Source: Methylobacterium durans (GTDB lineage: Bacteria > Pseudomonadota > Alphaproteobacteria > Rhizobiales > Beijerinckiaceae). From it: DNA of 64,000 nt. This document shows positions 9,971-18,274 of this stretch, one piece after another. The translations under genes and the position numbers were made by a program. Where the stretch lies: assembly GCF_003173715.1 (NCBI RefSeq), contig NZ_CP029550.1:4201501-4265500 (forward strand), in the 5' to 3' direction. How positions within the stretch are numbered: position 1 is the first letter of the stretch; every line of letters starts with the position of its first letter. Under the pieces are notes generated by a model, which worked only from the letters and a program-made list of their open reading frames with translations, had not been told where the DNA came from and made no database searches.

Positions 9971-10737
9971 CAGCGCCGCTTGCGGATCTGGAACCGGAAC
10001 CCGTGCATGCCGAGCCGGCGCAGGCGCTCGGGCAGGAGGCCGGCGCCGCGGGCGGCGGCCGCCAGACGACGGGGGAAGGCAATCACGTCGAGGTCGCGCT
10101 CGAGCCCGCGGGCGATCCGGACGGCGGCCTGGTCGGCGCTCATCTCGAGCGGCCGCCATCCCTTGTAGTCGCCTCCCATCGGCGTCTTCACGTAGCCCGG
10201 CGTGACGACGTTGATGCGCACGCCGCGGTGGCGGATCTTCTCGCGCAGCGCGAGCCCGTGGGCGAGGAGCGCGGCCTTGGTGCCGCTGTAGGCCGGCGCG
10301 TCGGGGAGCGGCGCGTAGGCCGCGAGCGAGGAGACCAGGGCGATCTGGCCGCGCCCGCGGGCGAGCATCAGCGTCACGCAGGGCATCGCCACGTTGAGCG
10401 CGCCGTTGAGGTTGATGTCGACCGTCTCGAAAGCGGTCTCCTCCGTCTCGATGCCGCCGGTGGGATGACCGCCATTGACCCCCGCATTCACGATGACGAG
10501 GTCGAGGGGATGGAGCGCGTCGGAGTCCCGCAGCCAGCGGCCGACCGCCTCCCGGTCGCGGACGTCGAGCGCCGCGACGTCGACCGTAGCGCCCCGATCT
10601 CGGCAGGCTCGCGCCACGGCTTCCAGCCGGTCAGCCCCGCGGGCGTTGAGAATGAGATGATGGCCCGGGGCGGCGTAGTGCCGGGCAAGCGCCGCGCCGA
10701 TGCCGCTCGAGGCGCCGGTAATCAGGATGACGGACAT
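9970..10737 (-). CDS. Short-chain dehydrogenase/reductase
   Basis: This is a classical SDR of 255 residues. The N-terminal cofactor site is ILITGASSGIGAALA, the NAG motif is VIVNAGVNG, and the catalytic Ser (ALVSSLAAY) and YSGTK (Tyr-x3-Lys) are intact, so it should be an active NAD(P)-dependent oxidoreductase. The basic C-terminus (RFQIRKRR) may be membrane-associated, as in some lipid-linked SDRs. It overlaps the formyltransferase gene downstream and lies about 30 bases after the KpsS-like gene on the same strand, so the three probably form one operon linked to surface polysaccharide. Confidence 0.82.
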   Translation of the reverse strand: MSVILITGASSGIGAALARHYAAPGHHLILNARGADRLEAVARACRDRGATVDVAALDVRDREAVGRWLRDSDALHPLDLVIVNAGVNGGHPTGGIETEETAFETVDINLNGALNVAMPCVTLMLARGRGQIALVSSLAAYAPLPDAPAYSGTKAALLAHGLALREKIRHRGVRINVVTPGYVKTPMGGDYKGWRPLEMSADQAAVRIARGLERDLDVIAFPRRLAAAARGAGLLPERLRRLGMHGFRFQIRKRR

Positions 10738-10770
10738 GGCCCGCCTGCTACCCCCGGCAGGGGTACGGGA

Positions 10771-12078
10771 TCAATAGACCGGTGCGAGGCGACCGTCCCC
10801 GGCGCCTCCCTCGCGGATGCCCCGCGCGGCACCGACCATCGCGTCCGGCAGGCTCGCCTCGATGCGCGGCACCGCACCGGCGACGGCCCGGTCGATCGCG
10901 CCGCGGGAGAAGAAGCCGCCGTTCACCTGTGTCCGGTGAAGCACGACCCGGCGGAAATCCGCCATCAGGCCCATGTCGGGCGCGGTCGGCTCGGTCCAGA
11001 AACCGTCGAGCCCGGTCTGATGCGTGAGGCCGGCGATATTGTAGATCGCTGTGCCCATCGCGAGGGTGGGACGGCCCATCTCCAGCGAGAGCATGCCGAC
11101 CGTGCTGTTGACGATGACGACGCCCCGCGCCCCCTGGATCAGCGTCGGCAGGTCGCCTCCGTCGATGAAGTCGAGCCGCTCGCTGACGCCGTGACGCCGG
11201 GCCGAGGCGCGGGCGAACTTGCGCCAGTTGATCAGGCCGCTGTCGAGCGGGTGCAGCTTCACGAGGAGGCGGGTCGGCGCCTTCGAGGAATCCGCGAAGG
11301 ATTTGATGACCCGATCCATGAAGCCTTCGACCCCGAGGAAGGGCGAGTGGACCCGGATCTGGTAATCGCTGTCGAGCTGAAGCGGCAGCAGGAAGTAGTC
11401 GGCGCCAACCGCGGTGTAGAGCTCGTTGCAGTGGATCGCCTCCCGGCGGGTGCGGCCGCGCCGGACGAACTTCTTGATCCAGCCCGCATATTCTGCCGCG
11501 ATGTGGCGGGGGCGATGCGTGCGGAAGTTGGGATAGAGGTAGGGAAAGCCGATATTGGCGATGTTGTAGGCGACATCCCACAGCCCGCGGCGTGCCATGT
11601 TGCCCGTGGATGGCATCGCCCGTCCGGGCTGGGGCAGGCGACGGGCGAGCGCCCGCACATCCTCGGCGGTCTTCGGCAGCGAGGAGTGTCCGTTCACGCC
11701 GCCGAGCTCGCAGGTGATCCAGTTCGGCCGGATATAGCCTTCCTCGAAGACGTGCACCCGGAGGCCGCGAGTCGTGGCGACCTCGCGGGCGATCACGTGG
11801 TAGGGCCGGCAATCGCCGAACAGGACGATGTCGGTGACCGCATGGCGGGCCACGTAAGCGTCGAGGTAGCTCTCCCAACCGTCGCGCTGGCCCCGGTAAT
11901 GGTCGGAGGGGAGGGGCCAGAACAGCCAGTCACCCGCGCAGAAGTTGATGCGGCGCACCGCGTATCCGCGCGCCTTCAGGGCACGTCCGAGATCGGAGAA
12001 GAAAGGCGAGGCGATGCCCTGGAGGAAGAGGAATGTCGCAGGGCAATCCGGAGAGGCGTCGGAGCGAGGCTGCAGCAT
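10771..12078 (-). CDS. kpsS: Capsule polysaccharide beta-Kdo transferase, KpsS-like
   Basis: KpsS adds the first beta-Kdo to lysophosphatidylglycerol when building the lipid anchor of ABC-exported capsules. The protein (about 435 residues from MLQPRSDASPD) has the family hallmarks FEEGYIRPNWITCELGGVN, KLHPLDSGLINWRK and VIVNSTVGMLSLEMGRPTLA. The start is uncertain: the frame extends to a TTG at 12162, and a GTG at 12099 is also possible. The gene is divergent from the kpsC homologue, and the partner transferases of the same lipid linker are therefore clustered. It should work at the cytoplasmic face of the inner membrane. Confidence 0.85.
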   Translation of the reverse strand: MLQPRSDASPDCPATFLFLQGIASPFFSDLGRALKARGYAVRRINFCAGDWLFWPLPSDHYRGQRDGWESYLDAYVARHAVTDIVLFGDCRPYHVIAREVATTRGLRVHVFEEGYIRPNWITCELGGVNGHSSLPKTAEDVRALARRLPQPGRAMPSTGNMARRGLWDVAYNIANIGFPYLYPNFRTHRPRHIAAEYAGWIKKFVRRGRTRREAIHCNELYTAVGADYFLLPLQLDSDYQIRVHSPFLGVEGFMDRVIKSFADSSKAPTRLLVKLHPLDSGLINWRKFARASARRHGVSERLDFIDGGDLPTLIQGARGVVIVNSTVGMLSLEMGRPTLAMGTAIYNIAGLTHQTGLDGFWTEPTAPDMGLMADFRRVVLHRTQVNGGFFSRGAIDRAVAGAVPRIEASLPDAMVGAARGIREGGAGDGRLAPVY

Positions 12079-12426
12079 CACGAGGCGCTTGTCCTTCACC
12101 GGGCTCTCAGACCCGGCCGGCGGTCCGACACCTGAGGTCGCACGGGCGCCGAATGCCCGCAATGCGAACCCGGAAGCGCGAACCGTGATTCCTGACCACC
12201 GTGACCCGCCCGCAACGCTGGTCGCGGTGAGTTCCGGCCTGTATCGGGTAGGCAGAAAACACGGCGAGGGTGTGTCCGCGTTCCGGCAGGCCGGGGGTGG
12301 TCGCCCCTAGGCTGTGAATTGCGCTAATAACTCCCTCCCGGACGGCAGGCTGCGGGGGGCCTGACCGTGGCGTGGAACCTACGAGTACGGCGCCGGCCCG
12401 GGGCCGTCGCGGCGAAAACCTGAACG
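12079..12426. promoter_or_regulatory. Divergent intergenic region between kpsS-like and kpsC-like genes
   Basis: About 350 bases hold no convincing gene. Both flanking genes point outward, so the promoters of the two capsule transcripts must lie here. The segment around 12315-12335 (gcgctaataactccctcc) is locally less GC-rich. I see no clear operator or strong sigma-70 boxes. Confidence 0.4.
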
Positions 12427-14382
12427 ATGCAGCCGAACTTTCCAACCGCGTTCTTTCCGACCGGCCCAGCCACGGCGAAGCTCCGCGCCGAGATCGAGAC
12501 CGCTACCGGCGCGCGGGTTGCGAGCCTGTGGAGCGGCGGCGCGACGGGCGCCGTCTGGGGACGCGGCAACCCGGCCGCAGCCCTCCTCAGGCGACTGCGA
12601 CGTCCCGGCCTCATCGTGGAGCCCGGCCCCCTGCTCAGCCCCTACGATACGCCCGCGCGCGGGATGGCGAGCCTCCGGATCCGACACCGCGGCGTGCCGG
12701 TCGGCGGTCAGGCCCCGGACGGCGACCTCGCCGCCAGCCTGCGCGAGCGCGGGCTCTACGGCCGGAACCTGTTTCCGCGCAGCGCGGGCGTGACGCTCGA
12801 CGAGATCTTCGGCGGCCGACCCACGCCCGCCCTCGTCCTGGCCGACGGGCCGGCGGCATCGAGTCCCGCCCGTCTGCGCGCCTTCGTGAAGCGGGTGCTC
12901 GCCGCCTACCCGGCCGAACGGCTCGTCGTCGCAGGTCCGGACGGCGCCCCCGGCCTCGGCCGCCACCTGTCCAGCCGTCTCGCGGTGCTCAGCGATCCGG
13001 TGAACCCCTGGCTCCTGTTCCAACGCACGGGGCGCGTCTACGTCGACCGTTGGGAGACGGGCTGCGGCCCGCGGCTCGCCGGTGTCGAGACGATCTGCCT
13101 GGACGGCGGAGGCGCGGCGGGGACGCCCTCCGACGCGGCCCTGTTCGCCGCCGCCTTCGGCACGGGCGTGCACTATTTCGATCCCTGGACCCGCCGGCCG
13201 ATCGGATTCGGCGAATGCCTCGACCACGTCACCTGGCTGCGCGATCGCTTCGCCGGCAACGACCGCCGGATCGTCTATGTCGGGGTCTCGGGCTGGAAGC
13301 GGCCTGCCCTCGACGTCTTCGCAGCCGGCCCCTACGGCCCACCGATCCACACGATGAGCGCGGAGGACGCCGTGGCGGCCGGGATGCTGCACAATGCCCG
13401 CATCCGCGCCTGGGCCACCCGCGAGCCCGCCCAACTGGAAGCGCGCTGCGCCGAGGTCGGTCTGCCACTCGCGCGGATCGAGGACGGCTTCCTGCGCTCG
13501 GTCGGGCTCGGCGCCAGCCTGCAGCCGGGCGCCTCCATCGTGGTCGACGATCGCGGCATCTACTACGACCCGCGCCGCGAGAGCGGCCTCTCGGTCCTTC
13601 TCGCGCAGACCCGGTTTCCGCCGGACCTGGTCAGCCGGGCGGGTCGCCTGCGGGAGGCGATCGTCGCGCGGCGCCTCAGCAAGTACAATGTCGGCCTCGC
13701 CGCCCCTGCCCTCGACGTCCCGGAAGGGCGGCGCCTCGTCCTGGTCCCGGGCCAGGTCGAGGACGACGCGTCCGTCATGTACGGCTCGCCTCACGTGCGA
13801 TCGAACCGCGACCTGCTCCGTGCCGCCCGCGCGCGCAATCCGGATGCGTTCGTCCTGTTCAAGCCGCATCCCGACGTCGAGGCAGGGTTCCGTCCCGGCG
13901 CCATCCCCGAGGAGGAAGCGCTGAGGCTCGCCGACCGGGTCGTCGGCGGCTTCAGCATCGTCGATCTCCTCGACCGGGTGCATCACGTCGAGACCATGAC
14001 CTCGCTCGCCGGCTTCGAGGCGCTGATCCGCGGCCTCACGGTCGCGGTCCACGGCCGCCCCTTCTATTCCGGCTGGGGCCTGACCGAGGATCTCGCCCCG
14101 GAAGCGGATCGAGGACGCCGGCTCGGCCTCGACGAGTTGGTGGCGGGCGCGCTCATCCTCTATCCGCTCTATCTCGATCCGGTGGCGAACAAGCCCTGCA
14201 CGCCGGAGCGGCTCCTCGATCGGCTCAGCGCGGCCCGTGACGCCGCCCCGCGCACGGCCCTCTCGATCGGCCGGATCGCGCATGCGACGATGCGGGCGCG
14301 CTACGCCCTGCTGAACCCGATCGTGCGTCGCCTGCGCGCCCGGCGCGGCGTCACCCGCGGTCCGGGCGGCGAGCCGCGCTGA
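12427..14382 (+). CDS. kpsC: Capsule polysaccharide beta-Kdo transferase, KpsC-like
   Basis: KpsC is a two-module glycosyltransferase that lengthens the poly-Kdo linker after KpsS. The protein has 651 residues, close to the usual length. The C-terminal module is well conserved: IEDGFLRSVGLGASLQPGAS, VVDDRGIYYDPRRESGLSVL, LFKPHPDVEAGFRPG and AVHGRPFYSGWGLTEDL. The N-terminal module is more divergent and lacks an obvious second EDGFLRS motif, which could mean altered linker chemistry. The downstream membrane sulfatase starts 14 bases after the stop, so they are co-transcribed. No KpsM/KpsT transporter genes are in the window. Confidence 0.88.
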   Translation: MQPNFPTAFFPTGPATAKLRAEIETATGARVASLWSGGATGAVWGRGNPAAALLRRLRRPGLIVEPGPLLSPYDTPARGMASLRIRHRGVPVGGQAPDGDLAASLRERGLYGRNLFPRSAGVTLDEIFGGRPTPALVLADGPAASSPARLRAFVKRVLAAYPAERLVVAGPDGAPGLGRHLSSRLAVLSDPVNPWLLFQRTGRVYVDRWETGCGPRLAGVETICLDGGGAAGTPSDAALFAAAFGTGVHYFDPWTRRPIGFGECLDHVTWLRDRFAGNDRRIVYVGVSGWKRPALDVFAAGPYGPPIHTMSAEDAVAAGMLHNARIRAWATREPAQLEARCAEVGLPLARIEDGFLRSVGLGASLQPGASIVVDDRGIYYDPRRESGLSVLLAQTRFPPDLVSRAGRLREAIVARRLSKYNVGLAAPALDVPEGRRLVLVPGQVEDDASVMYGSPHVRSNRDLLRAARARNPDAFVLFKPHPDVEAGFRPGAIPEEEALRLADRVVGGFSIVDLLDRVHHVETMTSLAGFEALIRGLTVAVHGRPFYSGWGLTEDLAPEADRGRRLGLDELVAGALILYPLYLDPVANKPCTPERLLDRLSAARDAAPRTALSIGRIAHATMRARYALLNPIVRRLRARRGVTRGPGGEPR

Positions 14383-14395
14383 GGATCCTGAACCG

Positions 14396-15880
14396 GTGAC
14401 GACGTTCCTGTCCGCGCTCCTCGCCGCGCTCGCCGTCTCCCTCGCGATCGAGGCCGCGGAGGGAGGCTCGCTCCGGCCCGTCAGCCTGCGGCCGGGCGAT
14501 CTCGCGATCCGCCTGCTGTCCTACGCGCTGCTCACGCTGTTCTGGTTCGCGTTCTCCTGGCGGCCCTGGCTCGCGGCAGCGTCCTGTGTCCTCACCGTGA
14601 CGGGCCTCGCCCTCGTTAGCCGGCTCAAGCGCGGCGTGATCGGGGAGCCGCTGGTGTTCAGCGATTTCGCGTTGCTGCCGCAGGTCCCGCGCCACCCGGA
14701 CCTCTACTACACCCGGCCGGTCACCGATCCGCGGATTGGGCTGCCGCTGATGGCGGCGCTCGCCCTGATCGGCCTCTGGTTCTGGCTGGAACCGACGGTG
14801 CTGCCCGGGGGAACGCTGCCGGCGCTCGGCTCGATCGTCGCCCTGCCCCTGCTTCTCGCCGGGCTCGCATTCGCCGCAGAGCGGGCGCCGCTCGCCGCTC
14901 TGGCCGCGCGTCGCTGTCCCGAGCCCGACCTCGAGGCCGACATCGCCCGCTACGGGCAGCCCGCGACGATCCTCGCCTATCTTCTGCGCTGGCGTGCGAC
15001 GCGCCGGCCGCCGGCGGCGCCGGCCCTGCCCGCACCGCCCCGGGCGGGGCACGACGACGTCCTCGTGGTGATCCAGCTCGAATCCTTCATCGATCCGACC
15101 CGCCTCGGCGGGCCGGCGCTGCCGCTCATGGAGACGGTGCGTGCCTGCGCCAACCAGTATGGCCGCCTGCGCGTGCCCGCGCACGGGGCCTACACGATGC
15201 GCACCGAGCACGCCGTGCTCACCGGGCTCGATGTCCGCAGCCTCGGCTTCTCGCGGTTCGATCCGTATCTCAGCGGCGGCGGGTGCGAGCCGACGAGCCT
15301 CGCCCGGCTCGCCGCGGCGGCCGGCTTCACGTCGGCCTTCGTCCATCCGTTCCACCGCGACTTCTTCCAGCGGGCCGCCGTGATGCGCGCCTTCGGCTTC
15401 GAGCGCCTCGTCATGGAAGAGGATTTCGCGGACGCGCCCCGGATCGGCCCCTACGTGAACGACCGCGCGTTCGGCAGGCGTGTCCTCGCCGAGGTCGAGG
15501 CGGCGCGCGGGCCGCTCTTCCTCTTCGGGGTCACGATGGAGAACCACGGCCCCTGGAAGCCCGGTCGCCTGCCCGGTCTCGACGACCCGCTGGCCCAGTA
15601 TCTCCACCACGTCGTTCACACCGGCGAGATGGTGGAGGATCTGGTGCGCGGCCTTGCCGGGCGAAACGCGACGCTCTGCGTCTTCGGCGACCATGCCCCC
15701 GCGCTGCCGAATTGCCGGCCGGGCTTCGGCGAGACGGCGACCGACTACGCGATCTTCCGCTTCGGGAGGATGGAGGCGCCACCGAGGGACCGCGTCGACC
15801 TGAGCGCCGACGCACTCGGCCGCCTTCTCCGCTCATCCTGGGCACCGTCCGGCGCGAGCGTGGCCGTGCCACGGTCGTGA
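14396..15880 (+). CDS. Membrane-anchored LTA-synthase-family sulfatase-fold protein
   Basis: The 494-residue protein begins at a GTG (reads MTTFLSALLAALAVSLAIEA) and has several N-terminal membrane segments up to about residue 165. An alkaline-phosphatase/sulfatase-fold catalytic domain follows. Catalytic-domain features are VVIQLESFIDPT (metal ligand Glu), GAYTMRTEHAVLTG (likely nucleophile Thr), FVHPFHRDFF and CVFGDHAPAL (Asp-His metal ligands). This layout fits LTA synthase/OpgB-like phosphoglycerol or phosphoethanolamine transferases that act in the periplasm. Placement directly behind kpsC suggests it decorates capsule or another envelope glycan; the substrate is unknown. Confidence 0.8.
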   Translation: MTTFLSALLAALAVSLAIEAAEGGSLRPVSLRPGDLAIRLLSYALLTLFWFAFSWRPWLAAASCVLTVTGLALVSRLKRGVIGEPLVFSDFALLPQVPRHPDLYYTRPVTDPRIGLPLMAALALIGLWFWLEPTVLPGGTLPALGSIVALPLLLAGLAFAAERAPLAALAARRCPEPDLEADIARYGQPATILAYLLRWRATRRPPAAPALPAPPRAGHDDVLVVIQLESFIDPTRLGGPALPLMETVRACANQYGRLRVPAHGAYTMRTEHAVLTGLDVRSLGFSRFDPYLSGGGCEPTSLARLAAAAGFTSAFVHPFHRDFFQRAAVMRAFGFERLVMEEDFADAPRIGPYVNDRAFGRRVLAEVEAARGPLFLFGVTMENHGPWKPGRLPGLDDPLAQYLHHVVHTGEMVEDLVRGLAGRNATLCVFGDHAPALPNCRPGFGETATDYAIFRFGRMEAPPRDRVDLSADALGRLLRSSWAPSGASVAVPRS

Positions 15881-16054
15881 CGCAAAGTCGGCCGATGGCT
15901 ACGCACGCGGCCGGCCCGGGATGAAATGCAGGGCCTGCCCGTGGTCGCAAACGGCGTGGTTGAGCCACCGTTAAACGGATTTCAGCGTTTGGCGCGCAAA
16001 GGTCGCGCGCCGGGCACCAGGCCCGTCGCAGGACGGCGGGACGGAGATGAGTAC

Positions 16055-17224
16055 ATGCTGCGTATCACGGCGCTCTCCGCGCTGACCGCCTGCCTCGTCG
16101 GCGGCTGCTCGGTCCTGCCTGCGGCGGGTCCGACCGCTGGCGCGATCGTGTCGGGAGCGGAGACGACGACGCCGGAGGGGACGTTCGCCCGCTACGAGCT
16201 TCTGGAGATCTCGCCGGCCGTGGTCGAGGCCCTGCGCACCCGGCCGCTCGACAGCCTGCTCGCCTCGTTCGGCGACAACCGCCCGGCGCTGGAGAGCGTG
16301 ATCGGGATTGGCGACTTCGTCGCGGTCTCGATCTGGGAGGCGGGCTCGGGCGGCCTGTTCTCCGGCCCCCTCGTCGCCGACCGCTTCTCGGCCGGCTCGA
16401 AATCCGCCCTGATCCCCGAGCAGGTCGTCGCCCGCGACGGCGCCATCTCGGTGCCCTATGCCGGCCGCATCCAGGTCGCCGGGCGACGGCCCCAGGACGT
16501 GCAGGCCCTGATCGAGACCGAACTGGCCGGCAAAGCCATCCAGCCCCAGGTGCTGGTCTCGGTCACCAAGCCGATCTCGCAGGCCGTCACCGTCACCGGC
16601 GAGGTCGCCGGCGGCGCCCGCCTGCCGCTCTCGGCCAAGGGCGACCGGCTGCTCGACATCGTGGCGTCGGCCGGCGGCGTGCGCGCGCCGGTCTCCGAGA
16701 CCTTCGTGCGGCTCTCGCGGGGGCGCACCACCGCCACCGTGCCGCTGACCACCGTGGTCTCGAACCCGCGCGAGAACATCTACCTGCGCCCCGGCGACGT
16801 GCTGACGCTCGTGCGCGATCCCCAGACCTTCCTGGCGGTGGGCGCGCTGGGCAACTCCACCGAGATCCCGTTCCAGGCCGAGGGCATCACGCTCGCCCAG
16901 GCGCTGGCCAAGGCGCGCGGCCTGTCCGACTTCCAGGCCGATCCGGCCGGCACCTTCATCTTCCGCTTCGAGCCGGCCAGCGTGGTGCGCCGCCTCAACC
17001 CGGGCTCGGCGCTCTTGGGCACGCCGCTGGTGCCGGTGGTCTACCGGGTCAACATGCGCGACCCCAACAGCCTGTTCCTGACCCAGGCCTTCCGGATGCG
17101 CAACCGCGACCTGATCTACGTCTCCAACGCCCCCTTCACCGAGGTGCAGAAGGTCCTCTCCGCCTTCGCCGCAGCCTCCGGACCCATCAGCGCCGCCGCC
17201 GCAACATACGCTTACACCCGCTGA
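16055..17224 (+). CDS. Polysaccharide export outer-membrane lipoprotein (OPX, Wza/KpsD type)
   Basis: The protein has 389 residues. It begins MLRITALSALTACLVGGCSV, a lipoprotein signal peptide with lipobox LVGGC, so the mature N-terminal Cys should be lipidated and the protein sent to the outer membrane. The polysaccharide-export domain follows (IGDFVAVSIWEA, PYAGRIQVAGRRPQDVQALI), then SLBB-type segments (VTVTGEVAGGARLPL, LAVGALGNSTEIPFQAEG) that line the export channel. The ATG at 16055 is the one preceding the signal peptide; upstream sequence in the same frame is non-coding. With kpsS/kpsC it forms the capsule export block. Confidence 0.88.
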   Translation: MLRITALSALTACLVGGCSVLPAAGPTAGAIVSGAETTTPEGTFARYELLEISPAVVEALRTRPLDSLLASFGDNRPALESVIGIGDFVAVSIWEAGSGGLFSGPLVADRFSAGSKSALIPEQVVARDGAISVPYAGRIQVAGRRPQDVQALIETELAGKAIQPQVLVSVTKPISQAVTVTGEVAGGARLPLSAKGDRLLDIVASAGGVRAPVSETFVRLSRGRTTATVPLTTVVSNPRENIYLRPGDVLTLVRDPQTFLAVGALGNSTEIPFQAEGITLAQALAKARGLSDFQADPAGTFIFRFEPASVVRRLNPGSALLGTPLVPVVYRVNMRDPNSLFLTQAFRMRNRDLIYVSNAPFTEVQKVLSAFAAASGPISAAAATYAYTR

Positions 17225-17242
17225 AACTAACCGGACGGCGCG

Positions 17243-17872
17243 TCAGTTCATGGCGCGCCGCCGCTGGGCCCGCTCCAGGCGGGCGAGTTCGCGCCCGATC
17301 TCCCACAGCGCGACGTCGATCAGGGTCTGCAGAACCGAGTTGCCTGCACCCGACAGCGCCTCTCGGGCCGCGACGCAATGGTCCGCCGCGCGCTCCAGGG
17401 GATGCGCGCTCGGATCGTCCGGGATGGCGAAGAACGTCTGCCCACCGGAGCGGCTCTCCGTGATGTCGATCAGGATGCCGTGCCCCAGCACGGGCTGGCC
17501 ATCCTCGCCGAGATCTATCCGGCCCCGGCTCAGCAACCAGCGCTCCTCGCCGCTGGGCGTGCAGACCCTGTACTCGCAGAGGAAGGAGCCGCCCACCCGA
17601 GCCGTGCTGAAGATGTATTCGGTGAGCCAGCCCTGATCGTCCGGATGGATGCAGGTCGTCGCCTCCTCGACCGACAAGGGCCGTCCGGCCAGGCGGGCAT
17701 CACCGGCGATGAGCCCTGCGGCTCCATGATCGAGGATGATGCGCCGTTGCGGCACATTCCACTCCCAGACGCCGACGACACCCGAAGCGTGCAGAGCGGC
17801 GCGCAGATCCGCCTCCGTCGCCGCCGCCCGGGCGGCCACTCCCGAAGTCCCCATGTCCGCTCCCATCGGCAA
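17243..17872 (-). CDS. PAS-domain protein
   Basis: The 209-residue soluble protein has one PAS fold (about residues 20-140): LHASGVVGVWEWNVPQRRIIL, TTCIHPDDQGWLTEYI and the PAC-like FLCEYRVCTPSGEERWLLSRGRIDL...GILIDITESR. No kinase, GGDEF, EAL or helix-turn-helix domain follows; the C-terminal 60 residues are helical (VAAREALSGAGNSVLQTLID). It is likely a small sensory or partner protein whose output is unknown. It is transcribed towards the OPX gene and 19 bases from its stop. The start could also be the Met at residue 7. Confidence 0.75.
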   Translation of the reverse strand: MPMGADMGTSGVAARAAATEADLRAALHASGVVGVWEWNVPQRRIILDHGAAGLIAGDARLAGRPLSVEEATTCIHPDDQGWLTEYIFSTARVGGSFLCEYRVCTPSGEERWLLSRGRIDLGEDGQPVLGHGILIDITESRSGGQTFFAIPDDPSAHPLERAADHCVAAREALSGAGNSVLQTLIDVALWEIGRELARLERAQRRRAMN

Positions 17873-18274
17873 CCATGGCCGAACAAGGCTGAAGATTGCT
17901 CACCATAACAGGATGAGAAAGGGCGGAGAGCAAAAATTGCGTAACCGAACTCGGAGCGAGCCGAATTTTTTGTTGCCGTGACCCGGAAAGCAGCAGCAAA
18001 TGCATCATCTCGATGGTTCACGCGTGCCAACGCTGAATTTCGAAACAATGCGATTTCCGGTTGCATGATGGCCGGAGACAGCCGATTTTGATGGGAGCGC
18101 GAAATCTGCTGCACCCTGGAAATAAACTTGCGTTATACACTTTAAAGTAGAATTTTGCGGCTTGAGCAGAATTTGAGGTGCTTCCGTCGCCGCTCCGACA
18201 GTTAGCCGGAATGGTCACCGCAGAGGGGCGGCGGTGCAAAATCCGCGAATCACCCCGGAGGCGAAGGCCGGTCG
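17873..18274. promoter_or_regulatory. Intergenic region, no gene seen
   Basis: About 400 bases between the PAS gene start and the oxoamine-synthase stop hold no supported gene. The stretch 17925-18165 is much richer in A+T than its surroundings (for example around ccgaattttttgttgccg and cgttatacactttaaag). It is the likely promoter area of the PAS gene and 3' region of the PKS operon. Confidence 0.4.

Noticed and set aside
10003..12135. Plus-strand frame of 710 residues across SDR and kpsS
   Set aside because: Shadow of two minus-strand genes with established motifs.
12379..14283. Minus-strand frame of 634 residues and plus-strand frame of 622 residues across kpsC
   Set aside because: Shadow frames of kpsC with Arg/Gly/Pro bias and no recognisable domain.
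14351..15694. Minus-strand frame opposite the sulfatase-fold gene
   Set aside because: Shadow frame; the plus-strand gene has clear catalytic motifs.
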